In this document: positions 16,880 through 26,174 of the stretch, piece after piece
Numbering within the stretch: the first letter of the stretch is position 1
Layout: every line of letters begins with the position of its first letter
Position numbers and translations under genes: made by a program
Assembly (NCBI GenBank): GCA_964514235.1
Contig: CAZEPV010000009.1
Span: forward strand, 1-64,000
Direction: 5' to 3'
DNA: 64,000 nucleotides
Origin: JAAYRQ01 sp035647235
Lineage (GTDB): Bacteria > Bacillota > Syntrophomonadia > Syntrophomonadales > Syntrophomonadaceae
Notes under the pieces: generated by a model
Told to the model about the DNA's origin: nothing
The model's input: the letters and a program-made list of their open reading frames with translations, nothing else
The model's database searches: none

Positions 16880-17629
16880 TTATATATTTATCCTTATAAA
16901 ATCTATAATTAAACCTGCAATTTCCGGCACATCTTTACCCATCGTAACCACATGCTGGGCTTCCCTTATTTCAACTAGTTGCGCTTTACCAGGGACTTTT
17001 TGTTTTATTAGGTGAATACCTGCTGGATTTACAGATTCATCAGCTTGGGATTGAATCAAAAGTAAAGGTGCTTCGATATTATCTAATACTTGCAAGGTCT
17101 TGTTTCTTAATTTCATCATGCTTCTAAAGGCCTTAACGGGAATATAATCGTAAGCAAATCTCCCCAACCTTTTAAGTGCTAACTGATTTTCCCTAGGCTT
17201 TTTAAAATAGGGCTTCACCCAGCCAGCTAAGGGGGCTATAAGTTCCAATAGCCCATATCTTAATCTTATCGGTGGATTTATAGCCACTACCCCTTTTATA
17301 TCGGGCATATTAGCTCCCAGATACAAAGATAATAGACCTCCTAAGGACAAGCCTACCACAAAAACTTTATCATAATTAGCTAGTAGGTATTCACATTCCT
17401 TCTCTACAGAACTATACCAATCCTGCCAATCAGTAATATTAAGCAAGCTAGGGTGGCTGCCATGGCCTGGTAATAGTATACCACTCGCTGTAATGCCAAT
17501 ACCTTGGTGTAATAATTGTGCTAGCTGATAAATTTCGGAGGGTGAAGCTGTAAAGCCGTGAATAAATAATATAGCAGTATTGCTACCACTAAAATAAAAT
17601 GGTTCCGCACGCGGATGAATGTATATCAT
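16880..17629 (-). CDS. est: Carboxylesterase/monoacylglycerol lipase, Est30-like
   Basis: 249 residues, alpha/beta-hydrolase fold. The nucleophile elbow is GLSLGG, the oxyanion HGFTASP lies near residue 25, the acid is in QSQADESV, and the base in EAQHVVTMG, giving a Ser-Asp-His triad. This layout matches the short-chain carboxylesterase Est30/YvaK of Bacillota, whose gene typically lies between secG and rnr. No signal peptide, so cytoplasmic. ATG follows GGGGGAAG. Here hppA is inserted between secG and this gene. Confidence 0.88.
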   Translation of the reverse strand: MIYIHPRAEPFYFSGSNTAILFIHGFTASPSEIYQLAQLLHQGIGITASGILLPGHGSHPSLLNITDWQDWYSSVEKECEYLLANYDKVFVVGLSLGGLLSLYLGANMPDIKGVVAINPPIRLRYGLLELIAPLAGWVKPYFKKPRENQLALKRLGRFAYDYIPVKAFRSMMKLRNKTLQVLDNIEAPLLLIQSQADESVNPAGIHLIKQKVPGKAQLVEIREAQHVVTMGKDVPEIAGLIIDFIRINI

Positions 17630-17652
17630 TTAAATAATCTTCCCCCAGATTA

Positions 17653-17690
17653 AAAAAAGGCAGGTGGTAAATATACCCACCTGCCTTTCT
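17653..17690 (-). terminator. Terminator of hppA
   Basis: AAAGGCAGGTGG and CCACCTGCCTTT form a 12-bp stem. On the minus strand a run of T follows; on the plus strand sequence after it is also T-rich, so it may work both ways. Confidence 0.85.
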
Positions 17691-17706
17691 ATACTTTTTA
17701 TTGCTT

Positions 17707-19692
17707 TTACAAGAATAAAGGAATAAGTACCAAAGAAACAATAGTCATTAACTTAATTAAAATATTAAGTGAAGGACCAGAAGTATCTTTACATGGGTCA
17801 CCTACTGTATCGCCAACAACTCCTGCGGCGTGGGCTTCACTACCTTTACCCCCATAATTACCCGCTTCGATAAATTTCTTGGCATTATCCCAGGCACCAC
17901 CGGCATTGGCCAGCATAATAGCTAGACATACCCCAGAAGCCAGGGCACCAGCTAACATTCCAGCTAGGGCATTAACATTCCACAAGCCCATGGCTAGAGG
18001 AGCTACAACCGCTAATACACCAGGAATAATCATTTCTTTAATAGCAGAGGAAGTACTTATATCAACACACTTAGCATAATCGGGTTTTCCTGTACCTTCC
18101 ATTATACCAGGTATTTCCCTAAATTGACGTCTAACTTCATTAACCATTTCGGCTGCTGCTCTACCTACTGCACCCATAGTCAAGGCGGAGAAGAAGAAAG
18201 GTAACATAGCACCGAACAATAGTCCTACGATGACTTCAGGGTTTAAGAGACTTAAATCTGTAGCTTGTATCCCAGCAACTTGAGCAAAAGCGGTTAATAG
18301 TGCTAAAGCGGTAAGAGCCGCTGAACCTATGGCAAAACCTTTGCCTATTGCTGCAGTAGTATTACCGACTGAATCTAGTCTATCCGTAGTTTCCCTAACC
18401 TCATGGGGTAATTCAGCCATTTCTGCTATACCCCCAGCATTATCAGCGATAGGACCATAAGCATCAACCGCTACTACCATTCCAGTTGTAGCCAGCATAC
18501 CTACAGCTGCCATAGCTATGCCATAAACACCACCCGTTAAAAAGGCGATCATTATAGCTATACAAATTACTGCAATAGGGAATAAAGTAGATAACATACC
18601 TACTCCTAAACCCGCAATAATAGTTGTTGCTGGACCAGTTTGAGCTGATTTAGCAATACCTTGAACTGGCTTATATTCATCAGAAGTATAATATTCGGTA
18701 ATTAACCCGATTAGGGTCCCAGCAATTAGGCCAGCTACTATAGACCAGAAAACATTGAAAAATTCTGCAGGAAGTATGTACTTAACTGCCAAAAAGGCAA
18801 TTACAAGTAATATAGCCGCAGAACCGAAAGTTCCCGCATTAAGGGCTTTGAGTGGGTTAGAATTTTCATCAGTTCTCACAAAGAATGTACCAATAATAGA
18901 GGCAAGAACTCCACCCGCTGCAATAACCATAGGTAATAGGATTCCACCAATATCCATAGCAGCAAAACCTACCATACCCAAGGTCATAGCCGCAATTATT
19001 GAACCAACATAGGATTCAAAAAGGTCTGCACCCATTCCAGCAACATCACCAACATTATCACCTACATTATCGGCAATAGTTGCAGGGTTTCTAGGATCAT
19101 CTTCTGGTATTCCAGCTTCTACTTTACCTACTAAGTCTGCACCAACGTCAGCAGCCTTAGTATAAATACCACCACCAACTCGGCCGAACAAAGCTATGGA
19201 ACTAGCACCTAGGGCAAAACCATTTACTATGGTAGGATCCCTAAAAATAATATAAAGGATACCTAGGCCTAGTAGACCTAAACCTGTCACCGACATCCCC
19301 ATAACAGCCCCACCTGAAAATGCAATGCCTAAAGCTGCATTTTGGGAAGAACGTGCTGCATTAGCAGTCCTTACATTAGCCTTAGTAGCAACTGTCATAC
19401 CTATGTAACCAGCTAAAGCCGAACAAGTAGCACCAACTATGAAGGATATAGCTGTTTTCCAGGAATTTTCGGGCAGAACCAGGCCTAAACCCAAAAATAC
19501 AATTACTACAAATATAGCTATAGCACGATATTGTCTCGATAGAAAAGCCATAGCACCTTCATGAATATAGTTGGAAATCTCAACCATCCGCTCTGTTCCT
19601 GTGTCTGCTTTTTTAACTTTTGAAGATAAATATAAAGCAAATAAGAGAGCCAAAGCCCCCCCAGCAGGAGCATATAAAACTAAGTTTTCCAT
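17707..19692 (-). CDS. hppA: Membrane-bound ion-pumping pyrophosphatase, K+-dependent type
   Basis: 661 residues with about 16 membrane segments. It couples hydrolysis of PPi to export of H+ or Na+. PPi-binding motifs are intact: GGGIYTKAADVGADLVGKVE, then DDPRNPATIADNVGDNVGD, and near the C-terminus NAGGAWDNAKKFIE with GDTVGDPCKDTSGP. The segment GNTTAAIGKGFAIGSAALTA has Ala-Ala where K+-independent enzymes have Lys, so this is the K+-dependent class. Whether Na+ or H+ is moved cannot be read safely by eye. It is placed between secG and est and ends at a strong terminator. In cells that activate acids with AMP-forming ligases it recovers energy from PPi. Confidence 0.96.
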   Translation of the reverse strand: MENLVLYAPAGGALALLFALYLSSKVKKADTGTERMVEISNYIHEGAMAFLSRQYRAIAIFVVIVFLGLGLVLPENSWKTAISFIVGATCSALAGYIGMTVATKANVRTANAARSSQNAALGIAFSGGAVMGMSVTGLGLLGLGILYIIFRDPTIVNGFALGASSIALFGRVGGGIYTKAADVGADLVGKVEAGIPEDDPRNPATIADNVGDNVGDVAGMGADLFESYVGSIIAAMTLGMVGFAAMDIGGILLPMVIAAGGVLASIIGTFFVRTDENSNPLKALNAGTFGSAAILLVIAFLAVKYILPAEFFNVFWSIVAGLIAGTLIGLITEYYTSDEYKPVQGIAKSAQTGPATTIIAGLGVGMLSTLFPIAVICIAIMIAFLTGGVYGIAMAAVGMLATTGMVVAVDAYGPIADNAGGIAEMAELPHEVRETTDRLDSVGNTTAAIGKGFAIGSAALTALALLTAFAQVAGIQATDLSLLNPEVIVGLLFGAMLPFFFSALTMGAVGRAAAEMVNEVRRQFREIPGIMEGTGKPDYAKCVDISTSSAIKEMIIPGVLAVVAPLAMGLWNVNALAGMLAGALASGVCLAIMLANAGGAWDNAKKFIEAGNYGGKGSEAHAAGVVGDTVGDPCKDTSGPSLNILIKLMTIVSLVLIPLFL

Positions 19693-19761
19693 GTTAAATC
19701 CATCATCTCCTCGAATATTAAGTTATATATCAAAAATTTTATTCCCTACCTATATATATCT

Positions 19762-19989
19762 CTATAGTAAGGCTAAGGCTAAGGTTAAAATTAAAAAACC
19801 TGCCGCAACGTACCCAGTCACTTTAGAAAGTAATTCATCGACCCCTTTACTCTTACTTCCGAACAGGGCCTCGCCTCCACCAGCAATACTGCCGGATAAT
19901 CCTGCACTTTTACCAGATTGTAAAAGTATTACAGTAACAAGTCCGATAGCAAAAATTACCTGGAATACAAGCAATATGGTTTTAACCAA
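19762..19989 (-). CDS. secG: Preprotein translocase subunit SecG
   Basis: 75 residues with two membrane helices (about 3-22 and 54-74) joined by the conserved cytoplasmic loop LQSGKSAGLSGSIAGGGEALFG. SecG assists SecYE/SecA protein export. The start is TTG at 19989, six to seven bases after GGAGGTG. It is the last gene after eno, the standard Bacillota order. Confidence 0.95.
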   Translation of the reverse strand: MVKTILLVFQVIFAIGLVTVILLQSGKSAGLSGSIAGGGEALFGSKSKGVDELLSKVTGYVAAGFLILTLALALL

Positions 19990-20075
19990 AATTTCACCTC
20001 CATTACTTCACCACTCCGAGAGCCAAAATATATTCTAGCACAAGAATATCAAAAAAAACAGTATTTGTCTCCTAA

Positions 20076-21362
20076 CTAGCTTTTAATATCATAGAAAGAT
20101 TTTAAACCACTATATCTAGCAAAAATATCTAACTCTTCCTCTATCCGAAGTAACTGATTATATTTAGCCACACGATCAGTACGAGCTGGAGCCCCGGTCT
20201 TGATTTGTCCAGCATTTGTGGCTACTGCAATATCAGCGATAGTAGAATCTTCCGTTTCACCCGAACGATGGGATATAACACAAGTATAACCCGCCCTTTT
20301 AGCCATTTCAATAGTGTCAAGGGTTTCAGTTAAAGTACCAATCTGATTTACTTTTATAAGTATACTATTACATATTTGTTCTGCAATACCCTTAGCTAGT
20401 CTACTTGTATTAGTTACAAACAAGTCATCTCCCACTAGCTGAATCGTTTGTCCTAGTGCGACCGTCAATTTACGCCAGCCTTCCCAATCATCTTCCGCCA
20501 GACCATCTTCTATAGAAATTATAGGATACTGTTTAACTAGTTTAAGATAAAAATCTACCATTTCCTCGGAAGATAAGACTTGTTCGGTGCTGGCTAAATA
20601 GTATTTACCTTCCCTATATAATTCAGTTGCTGCCACATCTAAAGCCAGGTTAACATCCTTACCAGGAGTGTAACCTGCCTTTTCAATGGCCTCAATTATA
20701 ACGTCTAGAGCTGCTTCATTAGAAGGTAAATCTGGAGCAAATCCCCCTTCATCCCCCACAGAAGTTGCTAGTCCTTTTGATTTTAAAACCTCTTTCAAGG
20801 CATGATAAATTTCTACACCCATTTGTAGACTTTGGGCAAAACTAGTAGCCCCAGTAGGCACTATCATAAATTCTTGGATATCCACATTATTATCAGCATG
20901 TTCTCCACCATTTAGAATGTTTAACATAGGCACTGGAAGCTCTCTTGCATTAACTCCCCCTATATATTGATACAAAGGCATAGCTAAATGATTTGCCGCT
21001 GCCCTTGCTACAGCTAGAGAAACACCTAGAATAGCATTAGCCCCTAGTTTGCCTTTATTGCTTGTACCATCTAGTTCGATCATAAGTGAATCTATATCCA
21101 TTTGTCCCAGAACATCCATGCCTATTATTTCGGGAGCAATAACTTCATTCACATTATCAACAGCATTCAAGACCCCTTTGCCACCATAGCGGTTTTTGTC
21201 ATTATCCCTTAATTCAACCGCTTCATGGGCACCAGTAGATGCACCAGATGGAACCATAGCCCTACCCATAGTACCATCTTCTAATATTACTTCTACTTCT
21301 ACAGTTGGATTTCCACGGGAATCCAAGACTTCCCGTCCAAATACATCGACAATTATACTCAT
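20076..21362 (-). CDS. eno: Enolase
   Basis: 428 residues. Converts 2-phosphoglycerate to phosphoenolpyruvate. Motifs: DSRGNPTVEVEV and GASTGAHEAVELRD at the N-terminus, SVGDEGGFAPD, the metal ligands in ALDVAA, ISIEDGLAEDDW and QLVGDDLFVTN, the catalytic Lys in NSILIKVNQIGTLTE, and the SHRSGETED signature. ATG at 21362 follows AAAGGAG; the ATG at 21383 lies before that site. Distal gene of the glycolytic operon, separated from gpmI by an intergenic repeat element. Confidence 0.98.
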   Translation of the reverse strand: MSIIVDVFGREVLDSRGNPTVEVEVILEDGTMGRAMVPSGASTGAHEAVELRDNDKNRYGGKGVLNAVDNVNEVIAPEIIGMDVLGQMDIDSLMIELDGTSNKGKLGANAILGVSLAVARAAANHLAMPLYQYIGGVNARELPVPMLNILNGGEHADNNVDIQEFMIVPTGATSFAQSLQMGVEIYHALKEVLKSKGLATSVGDEGGFAPDLPSNEAALDVIIEAIEKAGYTPGKDVNLALDVAATELYREGKYYLASTEQVLSSEEMVDFYLKLVKQYPIISIEDGLAEDDWEGWRKLTVALGQTIQLVGDDLFVTNTSRLAKGIAEQICNSILIKVNQIGTLTETLDTIEMAKRAGYTCVISHRSGETEDSTIADIAVATNAGQIKTGAPARTDRVAKYNQLLRIEEELDIFARYSGLKSFYDIKS

Positions 21363-21399
21363 AACTACTCTCCTTTTTTTCAATTATACGTTTTACCGA

Positions 21400-21474
21400 T
21401 GTCACTCTGAGCGAATTGCGAAGACTCTTAACCATTCCCAGATAGAACGATCCTTCACTTGGTTCAGGATGACA
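21400..21474. repeat. Interspersed palindromic repeat between gpmI and eno
   Basis: TGTCACTCTGAGCGAATTGC at the left and GGTTCAGGATGACA at the right end are imperfect inverted copies of each other (TGTCATyCTGArC core). This matches a widespread bacterial intergenic element whose ends read TGTCATTCTGAGC. It is about 75 bp and has no coding capacity. It lies inside the transcribed gap of the glycolytic operon. Confidence 0.65.
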
Positions 21475-21498
21475 CCAGGTAAATTAGCCCTTTATTTT

Positions 21499-21527
21499 CT
21501 CACGTCTTACTTTTCACGTTTCACGTT
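21499..21527. repeat. ACGTGA-rich tandem repeat overlapping the gpmI stop
   Basis: On the minus strand ACGTGAAACGTGAAAAGTAA and then GACGTGAGA repeat a CGTGA unit; the last codons and stop of gpmI fall in it. A similar CGTGA/CGTAA-rich string lies just past the uvrB stop (39788-39835). Confidence 0.5.
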
Positions 21528-23070
21528 TTTTTACTAAAGGTTTTCCCGTCATTTCTTCTGGTATTTCTAGGCCCAGTAAATATAAAATTGTTGGTGCAAT
21601 ATCGCTTAATGAAGCATCTTCGTACAAGGTATAATCCCGATAACTCCCGTTTACCAAAATAAAAGGAATCGGCTCCACCGTATGGGCCGTATATGGTCCA
21701 CCTGATAGAGGGCAAACCATCTGTTCACAGTTCCCATGATCAGCCGTTACAATTACTGTACCCTTTTTGGCCAAAACTAAATCCACCACTTCCTGCAAAC
21801 ATTCATCTACTACTTTTACCGCCTCCACCGCAGCCTCTAAAACCCCAGTATGCCCGACCATATCGGCATTAGCGTAGTTTAAGATGATTACATCATAAAT
21901 ATCCTTGGCTATTTCTTCCTTAACCCGCGCTGTAATTTCATAAGCACTCATTTCAGGTTTTAGGTTATATGTTGCCACCTGTGGAGAAGGAATCAGAATT
22001 CTTTTTTCCCCCTCATTAGGCTCCTCTACCCCACCATTAAAAAAGAAGGTCACATGAGCATATTTTTCCGTTTCTGCTATTCTAAGCTGCTTTAAACCAT
22101 GGGCAGCCAAGACTTCACCTAAAGTATTATTAAGATTTTGGGGTGGGAAGGCTACTGGGGCATCAATATTTATATCATATTGGGTCATACATACGAAATG
22201 GACTTTAGGCAATAACCCCCTGGGGAAATGGGAAAATTCCTTGTCAACAAAGGTCTGGGTGATTTGGCGCGCCCTATCAGCCCTAAAATTGAAAAATATA
22301 ATACTGTCCCCATCCCTAACTGGCCCGATGGGCAAGCCATCTTTATCTACCATAACTACAGGCTCCACAAATTCGTCACTTACTCGTACATCGTAACTAT
22401 TGCTTATAGCTGCATGGGGGTTAGTTGCTTTAACCCCTTCCCCTTTAACCATGGCTAGATAGAATAGTTCAATGCGCTCCCAACGGTTATCCCTATCCAT
22501 ACCGTAAAAACGGCCAGACAAGCTTGCGATTTGTCCGATCCCTAATCTAGCACAATCTTCTTCTACCCTATTGATATACTTTAGAGCACTTTTAGGTGCT
22601 ACATCACGACCATCTAAAAACCCGTGGATAAAGACCTTGTCTAGCCCTTGGGTTTTACACAGTTCTAATAAGGCCGCCAAGTGTTCAATATGGCTATGCA
22701 CACCCCCATCGGATAATAAGCCCATCAAGTGCAGGACACCCGAATTTTCCTTAGCATAATTAATGGCTTCTATAAATTTCTCATTCTGAAAAAAGTTTCC
22801 CTCTTCAATAGCATTACTAATACGGGAAATTTCTTGGTAGACTACCCTACCTGCCCCTATATTCAAATGTCCCACTTCCGAATTGCCCATTTGCCCAGGA
22901 GGTAGCCCCACATCTTGGCCAGAACATTTTAGTAATGAAGTTGGATAAGTAGCCCTTAAATTATAAAAGTTCTTAGGATTTGCCAGGAAAATGGCATTAT
23001 CTTCAGTTTCAATTCGATGGCCCCATCCATCCAGTATCATTAAAACGACTGGTCTACCCAATATTTTCAC
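21514..23070 (-). CDS. gpmI: 2,3-bisphosphoglycerate-independent phosphoglycerate mutase
   Basis: 518 residues, the Mn2+-dependent alkaline-phosphatase-like mutase that interconverts 3- and 2-phosphoglycerate. MILDGWGHR near the N-terminus binds metal, GNSEVGHLNIGAGRVVYQE carries the catalytic Ser, and VTADHGNCEQM near the C-terminus carries further metal ligands. The start is GTG at 23070, inside the last codons of tpiA (17-base overlap), so translation is coupled. The stop lies in a short CGTGA repeat that may have changed the C-terminus. Confidence 0.97.
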   Translation of the reverse strand: MKILGRPVVLMILDGWGHRIETEDNAIFLANPKNFYNLRATYPTSLLKCSGQDVGLPPGQMGNSEVGHLNIGAGRVVYQEISRISNAIEEGNFFQNEKFIEAINYAKENSGVLHLMGLLSDGGVHSHIEHLAALLELCKTQGLDKVFIHGFLDGRDVAPKSALKYINRVEEDCARLGIGQIASLSGRFYGMDRDNRWERIELFYLAMVKGEGVKATNPHAAISNSYDVRVSDEFVEPVVMVDKDGLPIGPVRDGDSIIFFNFRADRARQITQTFVDKEFSHFPRGLLPKVHFVCMTQYDINIDAPVAFPPQNLNNTLGEVLAAHGLKQLRIAETEKYAHVTFFFNGGVEEPNEGEKRILIPSPQVATYNLKPEMSAYEITARVKEEIAKDIYDVIILNYANADMVGHTGVLEAAVEAVKVVDECLQEVVDLVLAKKGTVIVTADHGNCEQMVCPLSGGPYTAHTVEPIPFILVNGSYRDYTLYEDASLSDIAPTILYLLGLEIPEEMTGKPLVKKRET

Positions 23071-23818
23071 CGATCCTAACTAAATTTGCCAAAGAAAGAG
23101 GGTTAAGGCTAGCTCCTCCTACCAATGCACCATCAAGATCAGGCATATTTAAAAAGCCAGCTAGATTTTCCTCTTTGACACTACCACCGTATAAAATTAT
23201 AGTTGCTTGTGCAGTGCTTTCATCGTATATAGCTTTTAATTCCTGGCGGATAATAGCACACATTTCCTGAGCATCATCTGCACTTGCATTAATTCCTGTC
23301 CCAATAGCCCAGACAGGTTCATAAGCAATAATAATAGGGGGCTTGATTCCCTGCAAACTAGCTAATTGGGCTTTTACAATTGGGATAGCTTGCTTACTTT
23401 CCCGTTCTGCTAAAGTTTCTCCTACACAGAGAATAGGAATTAAACCAGCCTCTATAGCTACCTGTAATTTACGCTTAATAACATCATCATCTTCAGCCAA
23501 TATATGACGGCGTTCTGAATGGCCAATAAGCACATATTTACAGCCAGTATCTTTTAGCATGTCAGCTGCAATTTCACCCGTAAATGCCCCGCTCTTTTCA
23601 TAAAATAGATTTTGTCCCCCTAAAAAAACCTTGGTGTCAACCAGCTTTTGCTGCATCCTATCTAAACAAGTAAAAGGAGGACAAATGGCCATTTCCACTT
23701 GATCGACATCCTGGATTAAAGGCAAAAACTCTTGCAAAAATTCTTCAGCTTCAGCAAGAATTTTGTTCATTTTCCAATTGGCAATAATAACTTTTTTTCG
23801 GATTAAACCCACCTCCAT
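23054..23818 (-). CDS. tpiA: Triosephosphate isomerase
   Basis: Up to 254 residues. Interconverts dihydroxyacetone phosphate and glyceraldehyde 3-phosphate. ANWKMNK carries the substrate Lys, IGHSERR the electrophilic His, AYEPVWAIGTG the catalytic Glu, and ILYGGSVKEEN with LVGGASL the phosphate site. The start is uncertain: ATG at 23818 has no good ribosome site, whereas a strong GGAGGTG overlaps the first codons and points to a start a few codons later (near an ATC codon), so a non-standard initiation codon is possible. Overlaps gpmI by 17 bases and follows pgk by three. Confidence 0.96.
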   Translation of the reverse strand: MEVGLIRKKVIIANWKMNKILAEAEEFLQEFLPLIQDVDQVEMAICPPFTCLDRMQQKLVDTKVFLGGQNLFYEKSGAFTGEIAADMLKDTGCKYVLIGHSERRHILAEDDDVIKRKLQVAIEAGLIPILCVGETLAERESKQAIPIVKAQLASLQGIKPPIIIAYEPVWAIGTGINASADDAQEMCAIIRQELKAIYDESTAQATIILYGGSVKEENLAGFLNMPDLDGALVGGASLNPLSLANLVRIGENIG

Positions 23819-23821
23819 TAA

Positions 23822-25152
23822 TCAGCGACTACAAGCAAGGACCCCTGGTAAGGGCAGACCCTCTAAAAATTCTAGTGTAGCCCCACCTCCAGTTGAAATA
23901 TGGGTTATACCTTTTTCCAAACCCATGTTTTTAACTGCAGCAGCCGAGTCTCCCCCCCCTATTACAGTAACTGCATTAGACTTAGCCATAGTTTTGGCTA
24001 TTTCTTTAGTGCCATTAGCAAATTGTTCGCATTCATAAACACCCAAAGGCCCATTCCATACTATTGTGCGTGCCTTAGATATTTCTTCCTGAAATTCTTT
24101 AATTGTTTTGGGCCCGATATCTAGAATCATCATGTCGTTAGGGACTTCATCTACATCTACTATTATCGCAGGTGCTTCGCGGGATATTTCCCGACCCAAG
24201 ACGACATCTTCGGGCAGAAGTATTTTCACCCCTTTATTTCTAGCACTAGCCAATAAGTTGTTGGCTTCATCCAATAAATCCTCTTCAACTCTAGATTTAC
24301 CCGTATTATATCCCCTAGCCTTTAAAAAAGTGTTAGCCATTCCACCCCCAATAAGAATGATATCTAGTTTTTCCAAAAGGTTATGAATCAGGCCTAATTT
24401 ATCCGCTACCTTCGAGCCACCTAATATGGCCATGCGTGGACTTTCTGGATACTCCAAAACATTTTTCAACATATTTACTTCCTTTTCCATTAAAACGCCA
24501 GCATAGGTAGGTAGGATTTCTGCTACTCCAGCAGTTGAAGCGTGGGCCCTATGGGCTGAACCAAAAGCATCATTAACATATATATCAGCCAAGCTGGCTA
24601 ACTCGCGGGCAAATTGGGGATCATTTTTTTCTTCCTCTTTATAAAAACGCAGATTTTCTAATAATAATACTTCCCCACTTTTAAGATTAGATATTTCAGT
24701 TTCTACCCCTTCGCCTATACAATCAGAAGCCATTTTCACCTTATAATTTAATAGGGTGGCCAAGTGCTTGCCTACTGGCTTAAGACTATATTGGGCCACT
24801 TTTTTCCCTTTAGGCCGACCTAAATGGCTCATCAATATTAATAGGGCTCCTTTTTCTAGTACAAAATTAATGGTGGGAATAGCTGCTTTGATTTTGGTGT
24901 CATCTACAATATNNNNNNNNNNNNNNNNNNNNNNNNNNNNNNNNNNNNNNNNNNNNNNNNNNNNNNNNNNNNNNNNNNNNNNNNNNNNNNNNNNNNNNNN
25001 NNNNNNNNNNNNAGTACAAAATTAATGGTGGGAATAGCTGCTTTGATTTTGGTGTCATCTACAATATTTTGATTCTCGTCTATGGGTACATTAAAATCGA
25101 CTCTTATTAAAACCCTTTTACCCGATAAATCTACATCCTTTAAAGTTTTCAA
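23822..25152 (-). CDS. pgk: Phosphoglycerate kinase (interrupted by an assembly join)
   Basis: Transfers phosphate from 1,3-bisphosphoglycerate to ADP. The coding frame is cut by 100 N at 24913-25012, but the 55 bases on each side are identical copies. Removing one copy and the N run rejoins the frame exactly: ...IPTINFVLEKGALLILMSHL..., giving 391 residues, the normal length. Motifs: RVDFNVPID at the N-terminus, SHLGRPKG, LLENLRFY, the hinge and nucleotide loops ILGGSKVADKL and GGGDSAAAV, and STGGGATLEFLEG near the end. The start is TTG at 25152, six bases after GGAGGTG, because the upstream GTG is part of that site. So pgk is intact, not a pseudogene. Confidence 0.97.
24858..25067. other. 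Assembly gap with 55-bp duplicated flanks (in pgk)
   Basis: The 55 bases before the N run (24858-24912) and after it (25013-25067) are identical. The two contig ends therefore overlap and the 100 N do not stand for missing sequence. The true sequence is 155 bases shorter here. Confidence 0.95.
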
Positions 25153-25169
25153 CCCGAGCACCTCCGCTA

Positions 25170-26174
25170 TTATAGGCCTTGAGAAGCAATATAAGAAACT
25201 GCGTCAACAACTCTGACTGAGTAACCCCATTCATTATCATACCAAGCCACTACTTTAGCTAATCTATCTCCCATAGTCATAGTCAATAGACCATCAACAA
25301 CCGCCGAATAGGTTTCACCATTGTAATCAGTTGATACTAAAGGAAGTTCTGTATATTTCAATATTCCTTGTAAATTAGTTTCACTAGCTTTTTTAAAGGC
25401 TGCATTAATGGCCGTACTATTTGCAGCTTTTTCTAATTCTACCGTTAAATCTATTAAAGATACATTTGGGGTGGGGACTCTGACCGCCATACCATCTAAT
25501 TTACCTTGTAACTCAGGTATAACTAGACCCACTGCCGAAGCTGCCCCCGTTGTAGTAGGAATTAAAGATAAACTAGCTGCTCTAGCCCTTCGAAAATCCT
25601 TGTGCTCTAAATCTAATACCCGTTGGTCATTAGTAAAGGCGTGGATAGTGTTCATCATGCCTTTAATAATCCCAAATTCCTTTAATAAAACTTGGGCTAC
25701 TGGAGCTAAACAGTTAGTAGTACAAGAAGCATTAGATACTACCTCAAAGGAAGGTTGATATTTTTCGTGATTGACTCCCATTACCATAGTTAAGTCTACA
25801 TCTTTACCCGGGGCAGTTATTAGGACCTTTTTCGCCCCAGCCTTTATATGCTTACCTGCACTTTCCTTACTTCTGAAAACCCCAGTTCCTTCCACAACAA
25901 TTTCTACTCCCAAATCTCGCCAAGGTAGTTTTTCGGGGTCTTTTTCATTGAAGTATTTAATTTCTTTGCCATCTACCAGTAAATTATCACCCTTAACTTC
26001 TACATCCCCTGAAAAAGTACCATGTACGGAATCATATTTTAACAAATGAGCGTTTCCTGCTATACCCCCTAAATCATTAATTGCCACAAGATCCACATCA
26101 TCCCTTTGCATAGCAACCCTTAAGACTAGCCGACCAATACGGCCGAATCCATTAATCGCTATTTTCACCGCCAT
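25170..26174 (-). CDS. gapA: Glyceraldehyde-3-phosphate dehydrogenase
   Basis: 334 residues. Oxidises glyceraldehyde 3-phosphate with NAD+ and phosphate. INGFGRIGR is the dinucleotide-binding start, SNASCTTNCLAPV the active site Cys, TIHAFTNDQRVLD carries the catalytic His region, and WYDNEWGYS the C-terminal signature. ATG at 26174 follows AAAGGATG. It overlaps the end of its regulator gene cggR by 23 bases, so expression of the two is coupled. Confidence 0.98.
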   Translation of the reverse strand: MAVKIAINGFGRIGRLVLRVAMQRDDVDLVAINDLGGIAGNAHLLKYDSVHGTFSGDVEVKGDNLLVDGKEIKYFNEKDPEKLPWRDLGVEIVVEGTGVFRSKESAGKHIKAGAKKVLITAPGKDVDLTMVMGVNHEKYQPSFEVVSNASCTTNCLAPVAQVLLKEFGIIKGMMNTIHAFTNDQRVLDLEHKDFRRARAASLSLIPTTTGAASAVGLVIPELQGKLDGMAVRVPTPNVSLIDLTVELEKAANSTAINAAFKKASETNLQGILKYTELPLVSTDYNGETYSAVVDGLLTMTMGDRLAKVVAWYDNEWGYSVRVVDAVSYIASQGL

